DNA of 64,000 nucleotides from Thiobacillus sp. (GTDB taxonomy: Bacteria > Pseudomonadota > Gammaproteobacteria > Burkholderiales > Thiobacillaceae), in NCBI GenBank assembly GCA_024708885.1, contig JANJXT010000033.1, positions 19,376-83,375 on the forward strand, read 5' to 3'. This document shows positions 28,824 through 40,343 of this stretch, one piece after another (the stretch's first letter is position 1; the number at the start of each line of letters is the position of its first letter). The translations under genes and the position numbers were made by a program. The notes beneath the pieces were generated by a model that worked only from the letters and a program-made list of their open reading frames with translations, was not told where the DNA came from and made no database searches.

Positions 28824-31535
28824 ATGAATCCCGATTCTAATCCAGCCCTGCCCGATCCCGCACTCGACCGTGTTGCGCGCTGCTCGCGCTTCGGCCGTCA
28901 CCTCCTCGCCGCCCGGCCACGGCTGGCGGATGAGGCCGCACCGCTGCTCGCGCGGCCGTTCACGCGCGCCGACATGGAGTCCTTTCTCGCCAGCCCGGCC
29001 TGTGTCGACGACGAGACACTGCGCCAGCGCATGCGCCAGCTGCGCCAGCACGTGTGGCTCGTCACCACCGCGCGCGACCTGGCGGGCCGCGCCGACCTGG
29101 CCGAGGTGGTCGCCACCTGGAGTGCCCTCGCGGAGGCGTGCATCGCCGCCGCGCTCGACTTCCATCACGCGGCGCTGGCCGCGCGCCACGGCGAGCCGCG
29201 CGACGCCGAGGGCCGGCCGCAGCGCATGGTGGTGGTCGGCATGGGCAAGCTTGGCGGCGGTGAACTCAACGTGTCGTCCGACATCGATCTCATCTATCTG
29301 TATCCGGAAGAAGGCGAGACGCGCGCCGACGACCCCGGCGCAACGGTGCGCCCCTTGAGCAACCACGAGTTCTTCGTCCGTCTCGGCCGCAAGCTCGCCG
29401 CCGCGCTCACCGAAACCACGGCCGACGGCTACGTGTTCCGCGTCGATCTGCGGCTGCGGCCATGGGGCGATTCGGGGCCGCTGGCGATGGGCTTCGACAT
29501 GCTGGAAGACTATCTCGTGGCGCAGGGGCGGCCGTGGGAGCGCTACGCGTGGATCAAGGCACGCCCGCTCACCGGCGGACGCCACGACGAGCTCGCTTCC
29601 ATCGTGCGACCCTTCGTGTTCCGCAAGTATCTCGACTTCGGCGCATTCGCCGCGATCCGCGACCTGCATGTGCAAATCCGCCGCGAAGTGGCGCGCCACG
29701 AGCGGGCCCACGACATCAAGCGCGGTCCAGGCGGCATCCGCGAAATCGAATTCACCGCGCAGGTATTCCAGCTCATCCGCGGCGGCCAGATCGCCGCGTT
29801 GCAGCAGCGTCCGACCCTGGCCGTGCTCGCCGAACTGCTGAAGGCCGGCCTGCTGACTGCCGCAGCGCAGCAGGAACTCGCCGCCGCCTACGATTTCCTG
29901 CGCCGGCTCGAACACCGCATCCAGTATCTTGACGACGCGCAGACGCAGTTACTGCCGGACGACGCCACATCGCAGGCGATGCTGGCCACGGCCATGGATT
30001 TCCCCGATTACGCAACACTCTCCGGCACGCTCGAACGGCACCGCAACAAGGTCTCGCGTCACTTTGAGCAGGTGTTCGCCGCGCCGCAGACCGACCAGAT
30101 GAGCCACCCGCTCGCCGCCGTATGCTACGGGCCGGCGGATGCCGCCAGCGCCCATGCCTTGCTGGAAAACGCCGGCTACGATGATCCAGAACAGGTCGTG
30201 GCAATCCTCGACGCGCTGCGCCAGCACGCCGCGCGGCTGTCGGAATCGACGCAGTTGCGGCTCAACGCGCTGTTGCCGCCCGCGCTCGAAATCATCGGCA
30301 GCCAGGTCGATCCCGTGGCGACCCTGGAGCGCTTCACCGCCCTGCTGCAATTCATCTCGCGGCGCGCGACCTATCTTGCGCTGCTCGCCGAATATCCCGC
30401 CGCGCTGCGCCAGTTGGTGCGCCTGCTGGCCGCCAGTCCGTGGGCGGCGCAGCTGATCACCCGGCAGCCGCAGCTGCTCGACGAACTGATCGCGCCGCAA
30501 AGCCTGATGCAGCCGCCCGACTGGCCGCAACTGGCAACGCAACTGCGCGAGGAACTCGATGCCCACGACGGCGACACCGAGGCGCAGATGGACACGCTGC
30601 GCCGCTTCAAGCAGGCGCAGACGCTGCGCCTGCTTGCACAGGACGTGGCGGGACGGCTCACGGTGGAAGCCCTGTCGGACCACATGTCCTGGCTCGCCGA
30701 CACCCTACTTGCGGAAACCGTGGCGCGCTGTTGGGATGCGCTCAAGACCCGCCACCGCGACACGCCGCGCTTCGCCGTCATCGGCTACGGCAAGCTCGGC
30801 GGCAAGGAACTCGGCTACGCATCGGATCTCGATCTGGTGTTCCTCTACGAGGATGACGATGTGCATGCGCAAGAGGTATACGCGCGGCTCGTTCACCGCA
30901 TCAGCACCTGGCTCGGCACGCTCACCCCTGCCGGCATCCTCTACGAGATCGACCTGCGCCTGCGCCCTGACGGCGCCTCCGGGCTGCTGGTGAGTTCAGT
31001 GGCCGCGTTCCGCGACTACCAGCTCAACCACGCCTGGACCTGGGAGCATCAGGCGCTCACCCGCGCCCGCTTCGTGTGTGGCGACGCCGCGATCGGTGCC
31101 GCGTTCGAGGCGGTGCGCCGGGACGTGCTTGCGCTGCCGCGCGACGCCACGAAACTGCGCGAGGAAGTCCTCGCCATGCGCGAAAAAATGCATGCCGGCC
31201 ATCCCAACGACAGTGGCTTGTTCGATCTGAAGCACGACGCCGGCGGCCTCGTCGACATCGAGTTCTGCGTGCAGTATCTGGTGTTGCGCCATGCCGCGGC
31301 GCACCCCGAGCTCGCCGACAATGCAGGCAACATCGCCCTGCTCAGGCGTGCCGGCGCGGCAGGCCTCATTCCCGGCACGCTGGCCGAGGCGGCCGCCGAC
31401 GCCTACCGCGAACTGCGCCGCCGCCAGCATGCGGTCAAGCTCGCCGGTGCGCAGCACGCGCGGATGCCGCCCGACACCATGGCGCGCGAGCGCGAGGCGG
31501 CACGTGCACTGTGGGCCGATGTGCTGGGCGGCTAG
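28824..31535 (+). CDS. glnE: Glutamine synthetase adenylyltransferase/adenylyl-removing enzyme
   Basis: A 903-residue bifunctional enzyme. Two nucleotidyltransferase domains are visible: [20 protein letters not shown] (about residues 140-160, adenylyl-removing half) and [20 protein letters not shown] (about residues 654-673, adenylylating half), each with the G-S-D-x-D metal ligands. It tunes glutamine synthetase to nitrogen status together with PII. The start at 28824 is the first ATG and lacks a strong ribosome-binding site. It is single and diverges from acs. Confidence 0.97.
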   Translation: MNPDSNPALPDPALDRVARCSRFGRHLLAARPRLADEAAPLLARPFTRADMESFLASPACVDDETLRQRMRQLRQHVWLVTTARDLAGRADLAEVVATWSALAEACIAAALDFHHAALAARHGEPRDAEGRPQRMVVVGMGKLGGGELNVSSDIDLIYLYPEEGETRADDPGATVRPLSNHEFFVRLGRKLAAALTETTADGYVFRVDLRLRPWGDSGPLAMGFDMLEDYLVAQGRPWERYAWIKARPLTGGRHDELASIVRPFVFRKYLDFGAFAAIRDLHVQIRREVARHERAHDIKRGPGGIREIEFTAQVFQLIRGGQIAALQQRPTLAVLAELLKAGLLTAAAQQELAAAYDFLRRLEHRIQYLDDAQTQLLPDDATSQAMLATAMDFPDYATLSGTLERHRNKVSRHFEQVFAAPQTDQMSHPLAAVCYGPADAASAHALLENAGYDDPEQVVAILDALRQHAARLSESTQLRLNALLPPALEIIGSQVDPVATLERFTALLQFISRRATYLALLAEYPAALRQLVRLLAASPWAAQLITRQPQLLDELIAPQSLMQPPDWPQLATQLREELDAHDGDTEAQMDTLRRFKQAQTLRLLAQDVAGRLTVEALSDHMSWLADTLLAETVARCWDALKTRHRDTPRFAVIGYGKLGGKELGYASDLDLVFLYEDDDVHAQEVYARLVHRISTWLGTLTPAGILYEIDLRLRPDGASGLLVSSVAAFRDYQLNHAWTWEHQALTRARFVCGDAAIGAAFEAVRRDVLALPRDATKLREEVLAMREKMHAGHPNDSGLFDLKHDAGGLVDIEFCVQYLVLRHAAAHPELADNAGNIALLRRAGAAGLIPGTLAEAAADAYRELRRRQHAVKLAGAQHARMPPDTMAREREAARALWADVLGG

Positions 31536-31573
31536 CGCGCGGTTCACGTTAGCGCTGCGTTCCACCGCCCCCC

Positions 31574-34216
31574 CTATCGCTGCGTATACAGCCACCCGCG
31601 CCGCGCCAGCCCTTTTTCGATCTCGACGCCGACGAACACCACGGAGGACAGCGCGAGGCACGCGGCGAGCTCGGCGAGACTCAGCGGCTCGGTCTTGAAT
31701 ATGGGGTTGAGCCAGGGCACATAGAGCGCCGCCATCTGCAACGCAAACGTCAGCAGCAGGGCGGCGATCAGCGGACGGTTGGAGAACAGGCCGAGGCTGA
31801 ACAGGGATTCGTGCTCGGAGCGGATCGCCAGCACGTGGCCGAGCTGGGAGAGCGTGAGCACCGTGAACACCATGCTCTGCCAGTGCGCGGAGCCGGTATG
31901 GATCGCCCACGCCTGGGTCAGCAGCGTCACCCCGCCCATGAGCAGCCCGACCCACAGGATGTGCTGCCACATGCCGTGCGCAAAGATGCTTTCCTTCGGC
32001 GGACGCGGCGGCCGCCGCATGACGTCGCGCTCGGCGTGCTCGCTGGCGAGCGCGAGTCCAGGCAGGCCATCGGTGACGAGGTTGATCCAGAGGATGTGGA
32101 TCGGCAGCAGCGGAATCGGCAGCCCCAGGAAGGGGGCGAGAAAAAGCACCCAGATTTCGCCCGAGTTGCTCGTCATGGTGTATTTGATGAACTTGCGGAT
32201 GTTGTCGAAGATGCGCCGCCCCTCGCGCACCGCGGTGACGATGGTGGCGAAGTTGTCGTCGAGCAGGGTCATCGACGCCGCCTCGCGTGCGACGTCGGTG
32301 CCGCCCTTCCCCATCGCCACGCCGATGTCGGCCATCTTCAGCGCCGGCGCGTCGTTGACGCCATCGCCGGTCATGGCGACGAATTCGCCCTTGTCCTGCA
32401 GCGCCTGCACGATCCTGATCTTCTGCTCCGGGTTGATGCGCGCGTAGACCCGCACCGATTCCACCTCGCGCTCGAACGCATCGAGACGCATCCGCGCCAG
32501 CTCGCTCCCGGTCAGCACACGGCCGCCGTCCGCGACGATGCCGAGGCGCTCCGCGATCGCCCGCGCCGTGGCCGGGTGGTCGCCGGTGATCATCACCGGG
32601 ACGATGCCCGCCGCCTTGCACGCGGCCACCGCGTCGGCGGCTTCCGGACGCGGCGGGTCGATGAGGCCGGCAAGGCCGATGAAGCTGAGGCCGGTTTCCA
32701 GCGACTCGGCGTCGAGCGCGCCGGGCACCGCCGGCAGCCGCTTCAGTGCGAAGGCCAGCACGCGCAGACCCTGCGCGGCGAGACGCTCGGCGTGCGCATG
32801 CAGCGCGGCCGCATCGATGGCGCTCGTACCGCTTGCGCCGAGCTGATCGACGCACAAGGGCAGCAGGCTTTCGGGCGCGCCTTTCACCAGCATCAGCACG
32901 CCGCTGCCATCCGGGTGCAGGGTGCTCATGCGCGCACGGTCGGAATCGAAGGGCAGTTCCGCGATACGCGGCCACGCCTGCCGCAGCGCCGCGTGATCAC
33001 GCCCCGCCGCCTGCGCCGCGACGAACAACGCGGTCTCGGTGGGGTCGCCGGTGAGCGCGCCGTCGGCGTCGAGCACGGCGTCGTTGCACAGGACCATCGC
33101 CAGACCGAGTTCGCGCCACGGCGCGGTGTCCGCCTGCGGCAGCGCCGCGCGGGTCTCGCCGTCCGCCTGCACGCAGTCGACCTGCATGCGGTTCTGCGTC
33201 AGCGTGCCGGTCTTGTCGGAACAGATGACGGTGACCGATCCGAGCGTCTCCACCGCGGGCAGGCGGCGGATCAGCGCATTCTGCTTCACCATGCGCGCCG
33301 CGCCCAATGCGAGCGAGATCGTCACCACCGCCGGCAGCGCCTCGGGGATCGCCGCAACCGCCAGGCTCACCGCGGTGAGCAGCATCACCAAGGGATCTTC
33401 GCCACGCAGCCAGCCCGTGACGAAAATGATCGCACAGATTGCCAGCACCCCCAGCGCGAGGTGCTGGCCGAAGCGGGCGAGCCGCTTTTGCAGCGGCGTC
33501 TTGCCCGATTCGCCGGACAGCAGTGTGGCGATCCGCCCCAGTTCGGTATGCATGCCGGTCGCCACCACCAGACCACGGGCGCGGCCGTAGGTCACGGTCG
33601 TGCCCTTGTAGGCCAGATTGAGGCGGTCGCCGAGCGGCAGGTCGGCTTCGGCGCGCAGGCCCAGTTGCTTCTCGACCGGCTGCGACTCGCCGGTCAGTGC
33701 GGACTCATCGACCTTGAGCGCAGACAGCTCGATCAAGCGCAGATCCGCCGGTACGATGTTGCCGGCTTCCACCTCCACCAGATCGCCCGGCACCAGTTCG
33801 CGCGCATCGATCGACGCGGGCTGTCCATCACGGATGACGCGCGCTCGCGGGCTCGCCATCCTGGTCAGCGCGGCCATCGCACGCTCGGCACGGTATTCCT
33901 GGACGAAGCCGATGATGCCGTTGAGGATCACGATGACGACGATGGCGATGCTGTCCTTCGGCTCGCCGACGATTCCGGCGATGACGGCCGCCGCGATCAG
34001 CACCAGGATCATGAAATCGGTGAACTGCGCGGCGAGCATCGCCCATGGCGGGCGGCGGCCATGCTCCTGCAATGCGTTGGGGCCGTTCAGCGCCAGACGC
34101 GATCGGGCCGCCTCACGCGCAAGCCCCGTCCTGGCGTCGCTGGAGAGAAGTGCGGCGACCGCTTCGCTGTCGAGACCATGCCAGAGGCGCGGCGCATCCT
34201 TGGGTTCAGTTTCCAT
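31574..34216 (-). CDS. Cation-transporting P-type ATPase (type II, PMCA-like)
   Basis: An 880-residue P2-type ATPase. The phosphorylation motif [13 protein letters not shown], the TGES actuator motif ([12 protein letters not shown]) and [12 protein letters not shown] hinge are intact, with about 10 membrane segments. The M4 core reads [11 protein letters not shown], where Ca2+ pumps commonly have PEGLP, so the ion is uncertain: Ca2+ is possible, Na+/K+ cannot be excluded. The start was moved 39 nt inward to [12 protein letters not shown]. It is the first gene of a cation cluster; a second P-type ATPase of the same class is at 40344-43094. Confidence 0.92.
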   Translation of the reverse strand: METEPKDAPRLWHGLDSEAVAALLSSDARTGLAREAARSRLALNGPNALQEHGRRPPWAMLAAQFTDFMILVLIAAAVIAGIVGEPKDSIAIVVIVILNGIIGFVQEYRAERAMAALTRMASPRARVIRDGQPASIDARELVPGDLVEVEAGNIVPADLRLIELSALKVDESALTGESQPVEKQLGLRAEADLPLGDRLNLAYKGTTVTYGRARGLVVATGMHTELGRIATLLSGESGKTPLQKRLARFGQHLALGVLAICAIIFVTGWLRGEDPLVMLLTAVSLAVAAIPEALPAVVTISLALGAARMVKQNALIRRLPAVETLGSVTVICSDKTGTLTQNRMQVDCVQADGETRAALPQADTAPWRELGLAMVLCNDAVLDADGALTGDPTETALFVAAQAAGRDHAALRQAWPRIAELPFDSDRARMSTLHPDGSGVLMLVKGAPESLLPLCVDQLGASGTSAIDAAALHAHAERLAAQGLRVLAFALKRLPAVPGALDAESLETGLSFIGLAGLIDPPRPEAADAVAACKAAGIVPVMITGDHPATARAIAERLGIVADGGRVLTGSELARMRLDAFEREVESVRVYARINPEQKIRIVQALQDKGEFVAMTGDGVNDAPALKMADIGVAMGKGGTDVAREAASMTLLDDNFATIVTAVREGRRIFDNIRKFIKYTMTSNSGEIWVLFLAPFLGLPIPLLPIHILWINLVTDGLPGLALASEHAERDVMRRPPRPPKESIFAHGMWQHILWVGLLMGGVTLLTQAWAIHTGSAHWQSMVFTVLTLSQLGHVLAIRSEHESLFSLGLFSNRPLIAALLLTFALQMAALYVPWLNPIFKTEPLSLAELAACLALSSVVFVGVEIEKGLARRGWLYTQR

Positions 34217-34282
34217 GGCGGTCAGGACCCATAAATGGACGGGAATCGACGGCACGGCACCGGCCGTCCGACCGGGTACCGC

Positions 34283-34594
34283 TCAGTCCTTGCCGCGGAA
34301 TCTCGCGGCACGCATCAGCAGCATCGCCGTCACCGGCGAGGTGATGAGGATGAACACGGTGATCAGCAGTTCATGGATCACCGGACGGCCGGCCAGCGCC
34401 GAGGACGTCAGCATCGAGGCGATCAGCACGCAGCCGACCCCCAGCGTGCCGCCCATGGTCGGCGCGTGGATGCGGGCATAGAAGGCATTCAGACGCAGCA
34501 GGCCGAGCGAACCGACCAGGGTGAGGAGCGCGCCGAAGACCAGCAGCAGTGCGGCCGGAAGCGCCGCCCACAGGGGCATGCCGGCCGGGTTCAT
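34283..34594 (-). CDS. mnhG: Na+/H+ antiporter subunit G (first Mnh operon)
   Basis: A 103-residue membrane protein with three hydrophobic segments, starting MNPAGMPLWAALPAALLLV and containing TLVGSLGLLRLNAFYARIHA and PTMGGTLGVGCV, the conserved MnhG/PhaG core. It is the last subunit of the multisubunit cation/proton antiporter. Its start overlaps the mnhF stop by 4 nt. The longer frame upstream to 34831 was rejected as antisense-like. Confidence 0.95.
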   Translation of the reverse strand: MNPAGMPLWAALPAALLLVFGALLTLVGSLGLLRLNAFYARIHAPTMGGTLGVGCVLIASMLTSSALAGRPVIHELLITVFILITSPVTAMLLMRAARFRGKD

Positions 34595-34872
34595 GGCTCG
34601 ATCACCTCGCCGCGCAGCAGGAATTTGGCCAGTGCCGACGAACCGACGAAGCCGAACAGCGCGATCAGCAGGGCGATATCGAAATACACGGCGGAACCGG
34701 TGCCGATGCCCAGCATGAGTATGGTCAGCATGCCGTTGATGTAGAGCGTGTCGAACGCGAGGATGCGATCCTGCGCGGCAGGGCCGCGCAGCAGGCGGAT
34801 CAGGGCGAAGACCATGGCGAGGGAGAAACATCCCAGCGCGAAGTGCACGGCCCAGGGCAGGATGGCATTCAT
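34591..34872 (-). CDS. mnhF: Na+/H+ antiporter subunit F (first Mnh operon)
   Basis: A 93-residue protein with three transmembrane helices, starting MNAILPWAVHFALGCFSLAM. The conserved RGPAAQDRILAFDTLYINGM and YFDIALLIALFGFVGS match MnhF. It overlaps mnhE by 4 nt and mnhG by 4 nt, so translation of the operon is coupled. Confidence 0.95.
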   Translation of the reverse strand: MNAILPWAVHFALGCFSLAMVFALIRLLRGPAAQDRILAFDTLYINGMLTILMLGIGTGSAVYFDIALLIALFGFVGSSALAKFLLRGEVIEP

Positions 34873-35357
34873 TCGAAAATCTCCATCAGAGGACGTTCGT
34901 AGCGCTGCTTGATCGTGCGCACCCACGCCGCCTCGTCCTTGAGGTCGAGGACGTGCAGCGTCAGCACGTTGCTTTCCGCGTCGTGTCCGGCCCATACCGT
35001 GCCCGGCGTTCCGGTGATGATGATGCTGAGCATCGCCAGGCCGTGCGGATCGCGCATGTCAAGCGGAATCTGCATGAAGCCGATGGTCGGCTGGCGCCGC
35101 GACGCGCCGAGGATGATGCGGCCGACCGCCAGATTGGAGCGCACGATGTCGAGGAGGACGTGCCAGATCAGCCCGATGGCAAGGTGCAGCCGATGCGGCC
35201 AGGCGGGCAAGGGGCGCAGCCGCGTGATGGCCGCGGTGATGAGGATGGCGAACACGGCACCGAGTGCAATGTGGCCGGGCGACGCGCTGTCGTTGAGCAG
35301 CAGCCACATCAGCAGCAGGAATACCGGCAGGATGGGGAGCAGGGGACGGCGCTTCAT
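34869..35357 (-). CDS. mnhE: Na+/H+ antiporter subunit E (first Mnh operon)
   Basis: A 162-residue protein with two or three membrane segments (LLPILPVFLLLMWLLLNDSA at the start). The MnhE block STIITGTPGT-like (LSIIITGTPGTVWAGHD) and the C-terminal WVRTIKQRYERPLMEIFE are present. The start at 35357 (MKRRPLLPIL) overlaps mnhD by 4 nt; a frame to 35741 was rejected. Confidence 0.95.
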   Translation of the reverse strand: MKRRPLLPILPVFLLLMWLLLNDSASPGHIALGAVFAILITAAITRLRPLPAWPHRLHLAIGLIWHVLLDIVRSNLAVGRIILGASRRQPTIGFMQIPLDMRDPHGLAMLSIIITGTPGTVWAGHDAESNVLTLHVLDLKDEAAWVRTIKQRYERPLMEIFE

Positions 35358-36973
35358 TCCGTGGCTCCCGTGTCGGCGGCCGGCAGCACCGCGCCGACGT
35401 AGGCCCGCGTGTCGTACAGGGAGCGCGCCGTGGCGTCGAAGTAGTTCATCGCCGGCCCGGCCCCGAATGCCAGCGCGGTACACAGCAGCACCAATGCCGC
35501 CGCCGGCCCGGCTTCGAGCCACTGCAGACGCGGGGTCGGCCGTTCGCTGTCCCAGAACACGCGGACGCCGAGCCGCGACAGCGCGATCACCCCGGCCAGA
35601 CCCGACAGCAGCAGCGCGGCGCCGAACAGGACGGTATGCAGGAACGGTGCCGCGGGCGGCACGGCGATCGCCGCGGCGATGAGCGCGAACTTGCCGACGA
35701 AGCCCGAGAACGGCGGCAGCCCGGTCAACAGCAGCACGCATGAGAAAAACGCGAGTCCGAGGAAGGCCATCGCGGCCGGGATCGCGACGCCGCCCATTTC
35801 GTCCGGATGTTCGGAGGACGCCTCCTTGACCTGGAGTCCGAAGGCCTCGAAGCTCACCGCCAGCAGGTCGGCGCTCGCGGTGCGGCCGCGCTCGGCCATC
35901 TCGATCACCATGAAGAAGGCGCCGCTGGCGAGCACCGAGCTGACCAGGTAGTACAGCGCCGGCCCGGTCAGGGTCGTCCCGGTGAAGCCGAACGCGGCGA
36001 GCAGGGTGCCGGACGACACGATCACCAGAAAACCGGCCACCCGTACCAGCTTCTGCGTGCCGAGCACGCCGACGGTTCCCGCGGCGATCGTCGCGAGCCC
36101 GCAGTAAAACAGCCAGTCTCCACCGAACGGTGCAGGGGCGTCGACGTCCTGGAGCAAGGTGGCGAAGCGCAGCAATCCGTAGACGCCGACCTTGGTCAGG
36201 ATGGCGAACACGGCGGCCACCGGCGGCGCGGCTGCGCCGTAGGCAGAGGGAAGCCAGAAGTTGAGCGGCCAGGCGGCCGCCTTGACCAGGAACACGATGC
36301 CGAGCAGCAGCGCACCCAGGTCGAACAGCGTGCGTTCATGCCCGCTCAACTGCGCGACGCGCTGCGCCAGCTCGGCCATGTTGAGGGTTCCGGTGACGCC
36401 GTAGATCAGCGCCGCGGCAATGAGGAAAACCAGCGATGCCAGCAGGTTGACCACGATGTAGTGCATGCCGGCCTTCACCCGCCCAAGCCCGGAACCGTGC
36501 AGCACCAGCCCGTACGATGCGGCGAGCAGCACCTCGAAAAAGACGAACAGGTTGAACAGGTCGCCGGTGAGGAAGGCGCCGTTCAGACCCATCAGCAGAA
36601 GCTGGAACAACGGCAGATAGTGGGTGCCGGCGCGTTCCCAGCGCGCGAGCGAGTAGGTGAGCGCGGCCAGCGCGAGCGCGGCGCTCAGAACCAGCATGAC
36701 CGCCGCCAGACGGTCGACCACCAGCACGATGCCGAAGGGCGGCGCCCAGCCACCGAGTGCATACACCGCGATGTCGCCCGGCCATGCGGCGTCGAGGCGG
36801 CCGTCGGCCATGCCCAGCAGGATGATGGCCACGGCCAGTTGCGCAAGCGTGGCGGTGAGTGCCATCGCTGCGCGCGTCCCGCGCCGCGACTCGCCGGGCA
36901 GCAGCAGCAGGGCCGCGGCCAGCAGCGGCAACAGCACCGGCAGGATCGGCAGGTGTTGCAGCCAGCCGTTCAT
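35354..36973 (-). CDS. mnhD: Na+/H+ antiporter subunit D (first Mnh operon)
   Basis: A 539-residue polytopic protein of the NuoM/NuoN/MnhD proton-translocating family, with about 14 helices. The helix-loop FLTGDLFNLFVFFEVLLAAS carries the conserved glutamate and the lysine-bearing VKAAAWPLNFWLPSAYGAAA is intact. It overlaps mnhC by 4 nt. The loop before FLTGDLF is short (ARWERAGTHYLPLFQLLLMG), in contrast with the second copy at 49567-51195, which has an inserted segment there. Confidence 0.96.
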   Translation of the reverse strand: MNGWLQHLPILPVLLPLLAAALLLLPGESRRGTRAAMALTATLAQLAVAIILLGMADGRLDAAWPGDIAVYALGGWAPPFGIVLVVDRLAAVMLVLSAALALAALTYSLARWERAGTHYLPLFQLLLMGLNGAFLTGDLFNLFVFFEVLLAASYGLVLHGSGLGRVKAGMHYIVVNLLASLVFLIAAALIYGVTGTLNMAELAQRVAQLSGHERTLFDLGALLLGIVFLVKAAAWPLNFWLPSAYGAAAPPVAAVFAILTKVGVYGLLRFATLLQDVDAPAPFGGDWLFYCGLATIAAGTVGVLGTQKLVRVAGFLVIVSSGTLLAAFGFTGTTLTGPALYYLVSSVLASGAFFMVIEMAERGRTASADLLAVSFEAFGLQVKEASSEHPDEMGGVAIPAAMAFLGLAFFSCVLLLTGLPPFSGFVGKFALIAAAIAVPPAAPFLHTVLFGAALLLSGLAGVIALSRLGVRVFWDSERPTPRLQWLEAGPAAALVLLCTALAFGAGPAMNYFDATARSLYDTRAYVGAVLPAADTGATE

Positions 36974-37317
36974 GGGTTCTCCGCTTCGCGGCCGTCGACG
37001 TGGTCGGTGCCGCTCAATCCGCGTGACGCCAGCAGCACCACCAGAAACAGGGCCGTGGTGGCAAATCCGATGACGATCGCAGTCAGCACCAGGGCCTGCG
37101 GCACCGGGTCGGCGTACAAGGCCGGATCGCTGCCGCGCACCGCGTCGATCACCGGCGGGGCGCCGGTCTGCAAACGCCCCATGCCGAAAATGAACAGGTT
37201 GACCGCATAGCCGAGCAGCGACAGTCCCATGATGAGCTGAAACGTACGCGGCCGCAGCAGCAGATAGATGCCCGATCCGGCGAGCGTGCCGATGGCGAGC
37301 GCGAGCACGACCTCCAT
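36970..37317 (-). CDS. mnhC: Na+/H+ antiporter subunit C (first Mnh operon)
   Basis: A 115-residue protein of the NuoK/MnhC type, three helices, starting [20 protein letters not shown]. The conserved LLGYAVNLFIFGMGRL and PVPQALVLTAIVIGFATTAL blocks are present. Its start overlaps the fused MnhAB stop (TGATG-type overlap). Confidence 0.96.
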   Translation of the reverse strand: MEVVLALAIGTLAGSGIYLLLRPRTFQLIMGLSLLGYAVNLFIFGMGRLQTGAPPVIDAVRGSDPALYADPVPQALVLTAIVIGFATTALFLVVLLASRGLSGTDHVDGREAENP

Positions 37318-40187
37318 CAGGCGACCTCTCCCATGGGTTTGCGGTGTTGGGCGCGCAAGGACTGGTGGGCGATTGCGATCAGCATCAGCACCGTCGCTCC
37401 GACCACCAGCATGTAGACACCGAGGTCGAACAGCAGGACGCTCGACAGGTGCAGTTCGCCGAGCAGCGGCAGCTCGCCGTGCCAGGCGAGGCTGGTCAGG
37501 AACGGTGTCCCTGTCAGCCAGGCGGCGAGACCGGCGCCGGCTGCGGCAAGCAGGCCGAGGGTGATCCACAGCAGGGGATGGATGCGCAGGCGGGCTTCGA
37601 CCCAGACGATGCCGCCGACCATGTATTGCAGAAGCAGCGCGGTCGCCAGAATCAGGCCGCCGACGAAGCCCCCGCCGGGCGCATTGTGGCCGCGCAGCAG
37701 GAAGAACAGCGAAACCAGCATCGCCAGCGGCAGCAGCAGGCGCACCAGCACGGCAGGCAGGGCCAGATAGCCGGCCGGCAGCAGCGCGGACGGGTCCGCC
37801 ACAGGCTTGTCCTGTTCGTTCTGCTGAGACGGCAGGGGCTCGCTTTCAGGCGCAGGGCGGAAACGGCGCAGCAAGGCAAAGACCGTGAGGGCGACGATGC
37901 CGAGCACCGTGATCTCGCCGAAGGTATCGAAACCGCGGAAGTCGACCAGAATCACGTTGACCACGTTGAGGCCGCCCCCCTGCGGCAGCGAGTACTCGAG
38001 GAAGAAGGGCGAGATCCCATCCACGCGCGGCCGGCTCAATATGGCATAGGCGACGCCGGCCAGCCCCAGGCCCGTGGCACCGGCCAGCAGGACGTCGCGC
38101 AGGCGGCGCAGGCGGGCGGCGACCGCCACGCGCCGCTGTCCGGCGTAGCGCTCGTCGCGGCGCGGCAGCCAGCGCAGGCCGAGCAGGATGAGCACGGTGG
38201 TGACGACCTCGACCGCAAGCTGCGTCAGCGCGAGATCGGGTGCCGACAGCCAGACGAAAGTGAGGCTGGTGGCAAGCCCCGCGCCGCCGGCGAAGATCAG
38301 CGCCGCGAGCCGGTGGTATTTCGCCTGCCACGCCACCGCCAGGGCGCACACGCCGCCGATGATCCACAGCAGCACGAACACCGGGTCGGCCGCGGTGGTC
38401 GTCCGCGTGCCCCACGCCATGCCGTTCGCCAGAATGGGCAGCCCGGCGCCGCCGAGCGCCACCCCGACCAGCGCCAGCAACTGCGCCTGCAGTCGCCGCG
38501 GCGACAGCCGTTCGATGAGCCGCGTCGCACGCGACGTCACGGCCAATTGCAGCGCGTCGAAGATGCGCTGGCCATCGATACGCTCGAGCAGCGGCACCAT
38601 TTCGCTGGTGCGCCAGAGGAATACGCGATACAGGACGGTGCCGCCGACCAGTGCGGCGGCACTCATGACGAGCGGCAGATTGAATCCGTGCCAGGCCGCC
38701 AGGTTGTACTCCGGCGCATCGGCGCCGAGGATCGAGTCGGTCGCCGCCCGCAAAAACGGGCCGACGGTGATTTCCGGGAAGATGCCAACCAGCACGCACG
38801 CCGCCACCAGGAGGCCGCTCGGCAGCAACATCCAGCGCGTGGGGTCGTGCGGTTCACGCGGCAGGTCCGTGGTCTTCGGGCCGAAGAAGACCTGGTGGAT
38901 GAAGCGCAGCGAGTAGGCGACACTGAACATGCCCGCGACCGTGGCGGCGAGCGGCAGGGCGACGCGCTGCCAGCCCGGACGGTCCAGGAAAACCGTTTCG
39001 GAGAAGAACATCTCCTTGGACAGGAAGCCGTTCAAGAGCGGCACGCCCGCCATCGCCGCCGCCGCCACCATCGCCAGCGTCGCGGTGATCGGCATCGCCC
39101 GGTACAGACCCGAGAGCCGTCGCAGGTCGCGCGTGCCGGTCTCGTGATCGACGATACCGGCGGCCATGAACAGCGAGGCCTTGAAGGTGGCGTGATTGAA
39201 GAGGTGGAACACCGCCGCGACCAGGGCGAGCGGACTGTTCATGCCCAGCAGCAGGGTGATGAGCCCGAGGTGGCTGATCGTCGAATAGGCGAGCACGCCT
39301 TTCATGTCCTGCTGGAAGATCGCGAGGTAGCCGGCGAGCACCAGCGTGCACAAGCCCGCGCCGCCGATGATCCAGAACCACGCGTCGGTGCCGGCCAGCA
39401 CCGGCCACAGCCGCGCCAGCAGGAACACGCCGGCCTTCACCATGGTCGCCGAGTGCAGATACGCCGAGACCGGCGTCGGCGCCGCCATCGCATGGGGCAG
39501 CCAGAAATGGAAGGGGAACTGCGCGCTCTTGGTGAGCGCACCCAACGCGATCAGGCCCAAGGTCAGCGGATACCAGGGATGGGCCTGGATCGTTCCTGCG
39601 GCCGCCAGCACGGTGTCCAGATCATAGCCGCCGGCCATGTGCCCGAGCAGCAGCATCCCGCCGAGCAGGGCAAGCCCGCCGGTGCCGGTCACCACCAGCG
39701 CCATGCGCGCGCCCCGCCGCGCGTCCGGACGGTGGTGCCAATAGGCGATCAGCATGAACGAGGCGAGGCTGGTGAGTTCCCAGAACATCGCCATCTGCAC
39801 CAGATTTCCCGACAGCACGATGCCGAGCATGGCGCCCATGAAGGCGAGGAAAAACGAGAAAAAGCGCGGCACCGGATCGGTCGGCGCCATGTAATAGCGC
39901 GCATACACCACGATCAGCGTGCCCATGCCGGTGACCAGCAGCGCGAACAGCCAGGCAAAGCCGTCCATGCGCAGGCTGAAGTCGAGGCCGAGCGCGGGCG
40001 CCCACGGGATGCTCATGCGCAGCACACCCTCGGCCATGACCTGCGGATACAGGCTGGCGACGAGCACGGTGGCCGCGAGCGAAACGGCGCCGGCGAGCCA
40101 GGCTTCGGCATTGCGCGCATTCGACGGCAGCAAGGCCGCGAACAGGCTGCCGACGAAGGGGAGCAGGAGGATGGAGAGTAACGCCAT
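37317..40187 (-). CDS. Na+/H+ antiporter fused subunits A and B (first Mnh operon)
   Basis: A 956-residue protein. The N-terminal part (to about 770) is MnhA/NuoL-like: [20 protein letters not shown], the lysine helix [20 protein letters not shown] and [14 protein letters not shown]. The C-terminal part (about 790-930) is MnhB-like, with [20 protein letters not shown]. The fusion is the usual form in proteobacteria. Start [20 protein letters not shown] was chosen over a longer frame beginning MPFGRICG. It heads the operon; no promoter was found upstream. Confidence 0.95.
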   Translation of the reverse strand: MALLSILLLPFVGSLFAALLPSNARNAEAWLAGAVSLAATVLVASLYPQVMAEGVLRMSIPWAPALGLDFSLRMDGFAWLFALLVTGMGTLIVVYARYYMAPTDPVPRFFSFFLAFMGAMLGIVLSGNLVQMAMFWELTSLASFMLIAYWHHRPDARRGARMALVVTGTGGLALLGGMLLLGHMAGGYDLDTVLAAAGTIQAHPWYPLTLGLIALGALTKSAQFPFHFWLPHAMAAPTPVSAYLHSATMVKAGVFLLARLWPVLAGTDAWFWIIGGAGLCTLVLAGYLAIFQQDMKGVLAYSTISHLGLITLLLGMNSPLALVAAVFHLFNHATFKASLFMAAGIVDHETGTRDLRRLSGLYRAMPITATLAMVAAAAMAGVPLLNGFLSKEMFFSETVFLDRPGWQRVALPLAATVAGMFSVAYSLRFIHQVFFGPKTTDLPREPHDPTRWMLLPSGLLVAACVLVGIFPEITVGPFLRAATDSILGADAPEYNLAAWHGFNLPLVMSAAALVGGTVLYRVFLWRTSEMVPLLERIDGQRIFDALQLAVTSRATRLIERLSPRRLQAQLLALVGVALGGAGLPILANGMAWGTRTTTAADPVFVLLWIIGGVCALAVAWQAKYHRLAALIFAGGAGLATSLTFVWLSAPDLALTQLAVEVVTTVLILLGLRWLPRRDERYAGQRRVAVAARLRRLRDVLLAGATGLGLAGVAYAILSRPRVDGISPFFLEYSLPQGGGLNVVNVILVDFRGFDTFGEITVLGIVALTVFALLRRFRPAPESEPLPSQQNEQDKPVADPSALLPAGYLALPAVLVRLLLPLAMLVSLFFLLRGHNAPGGGFVGGLILATALLLQYMVGGIVWVEARLRIHPLLWITLGLLAAAGAGLAAWLTGTPFLTSLAWHGELPLLGELHLSSVLLFDLGVYMLVVGATVLMLIAIAHQSLRAQHRKPMGEVA

Positions 40188-40343
40188 GCCGCATATTCTA
40201 CCGAATGGCATGAACCGCCGTATTGGGTCCGGCGTGCGGTTTCCCTCCAGATTCGCGTCAGCGCCGTCGCCCGAAGCCCGGCCCGCCGGGCCACGGCCTG
40301 CTCGCCGCGGACGGCCCTACGCCCTCAACCGGGGGGCACACAT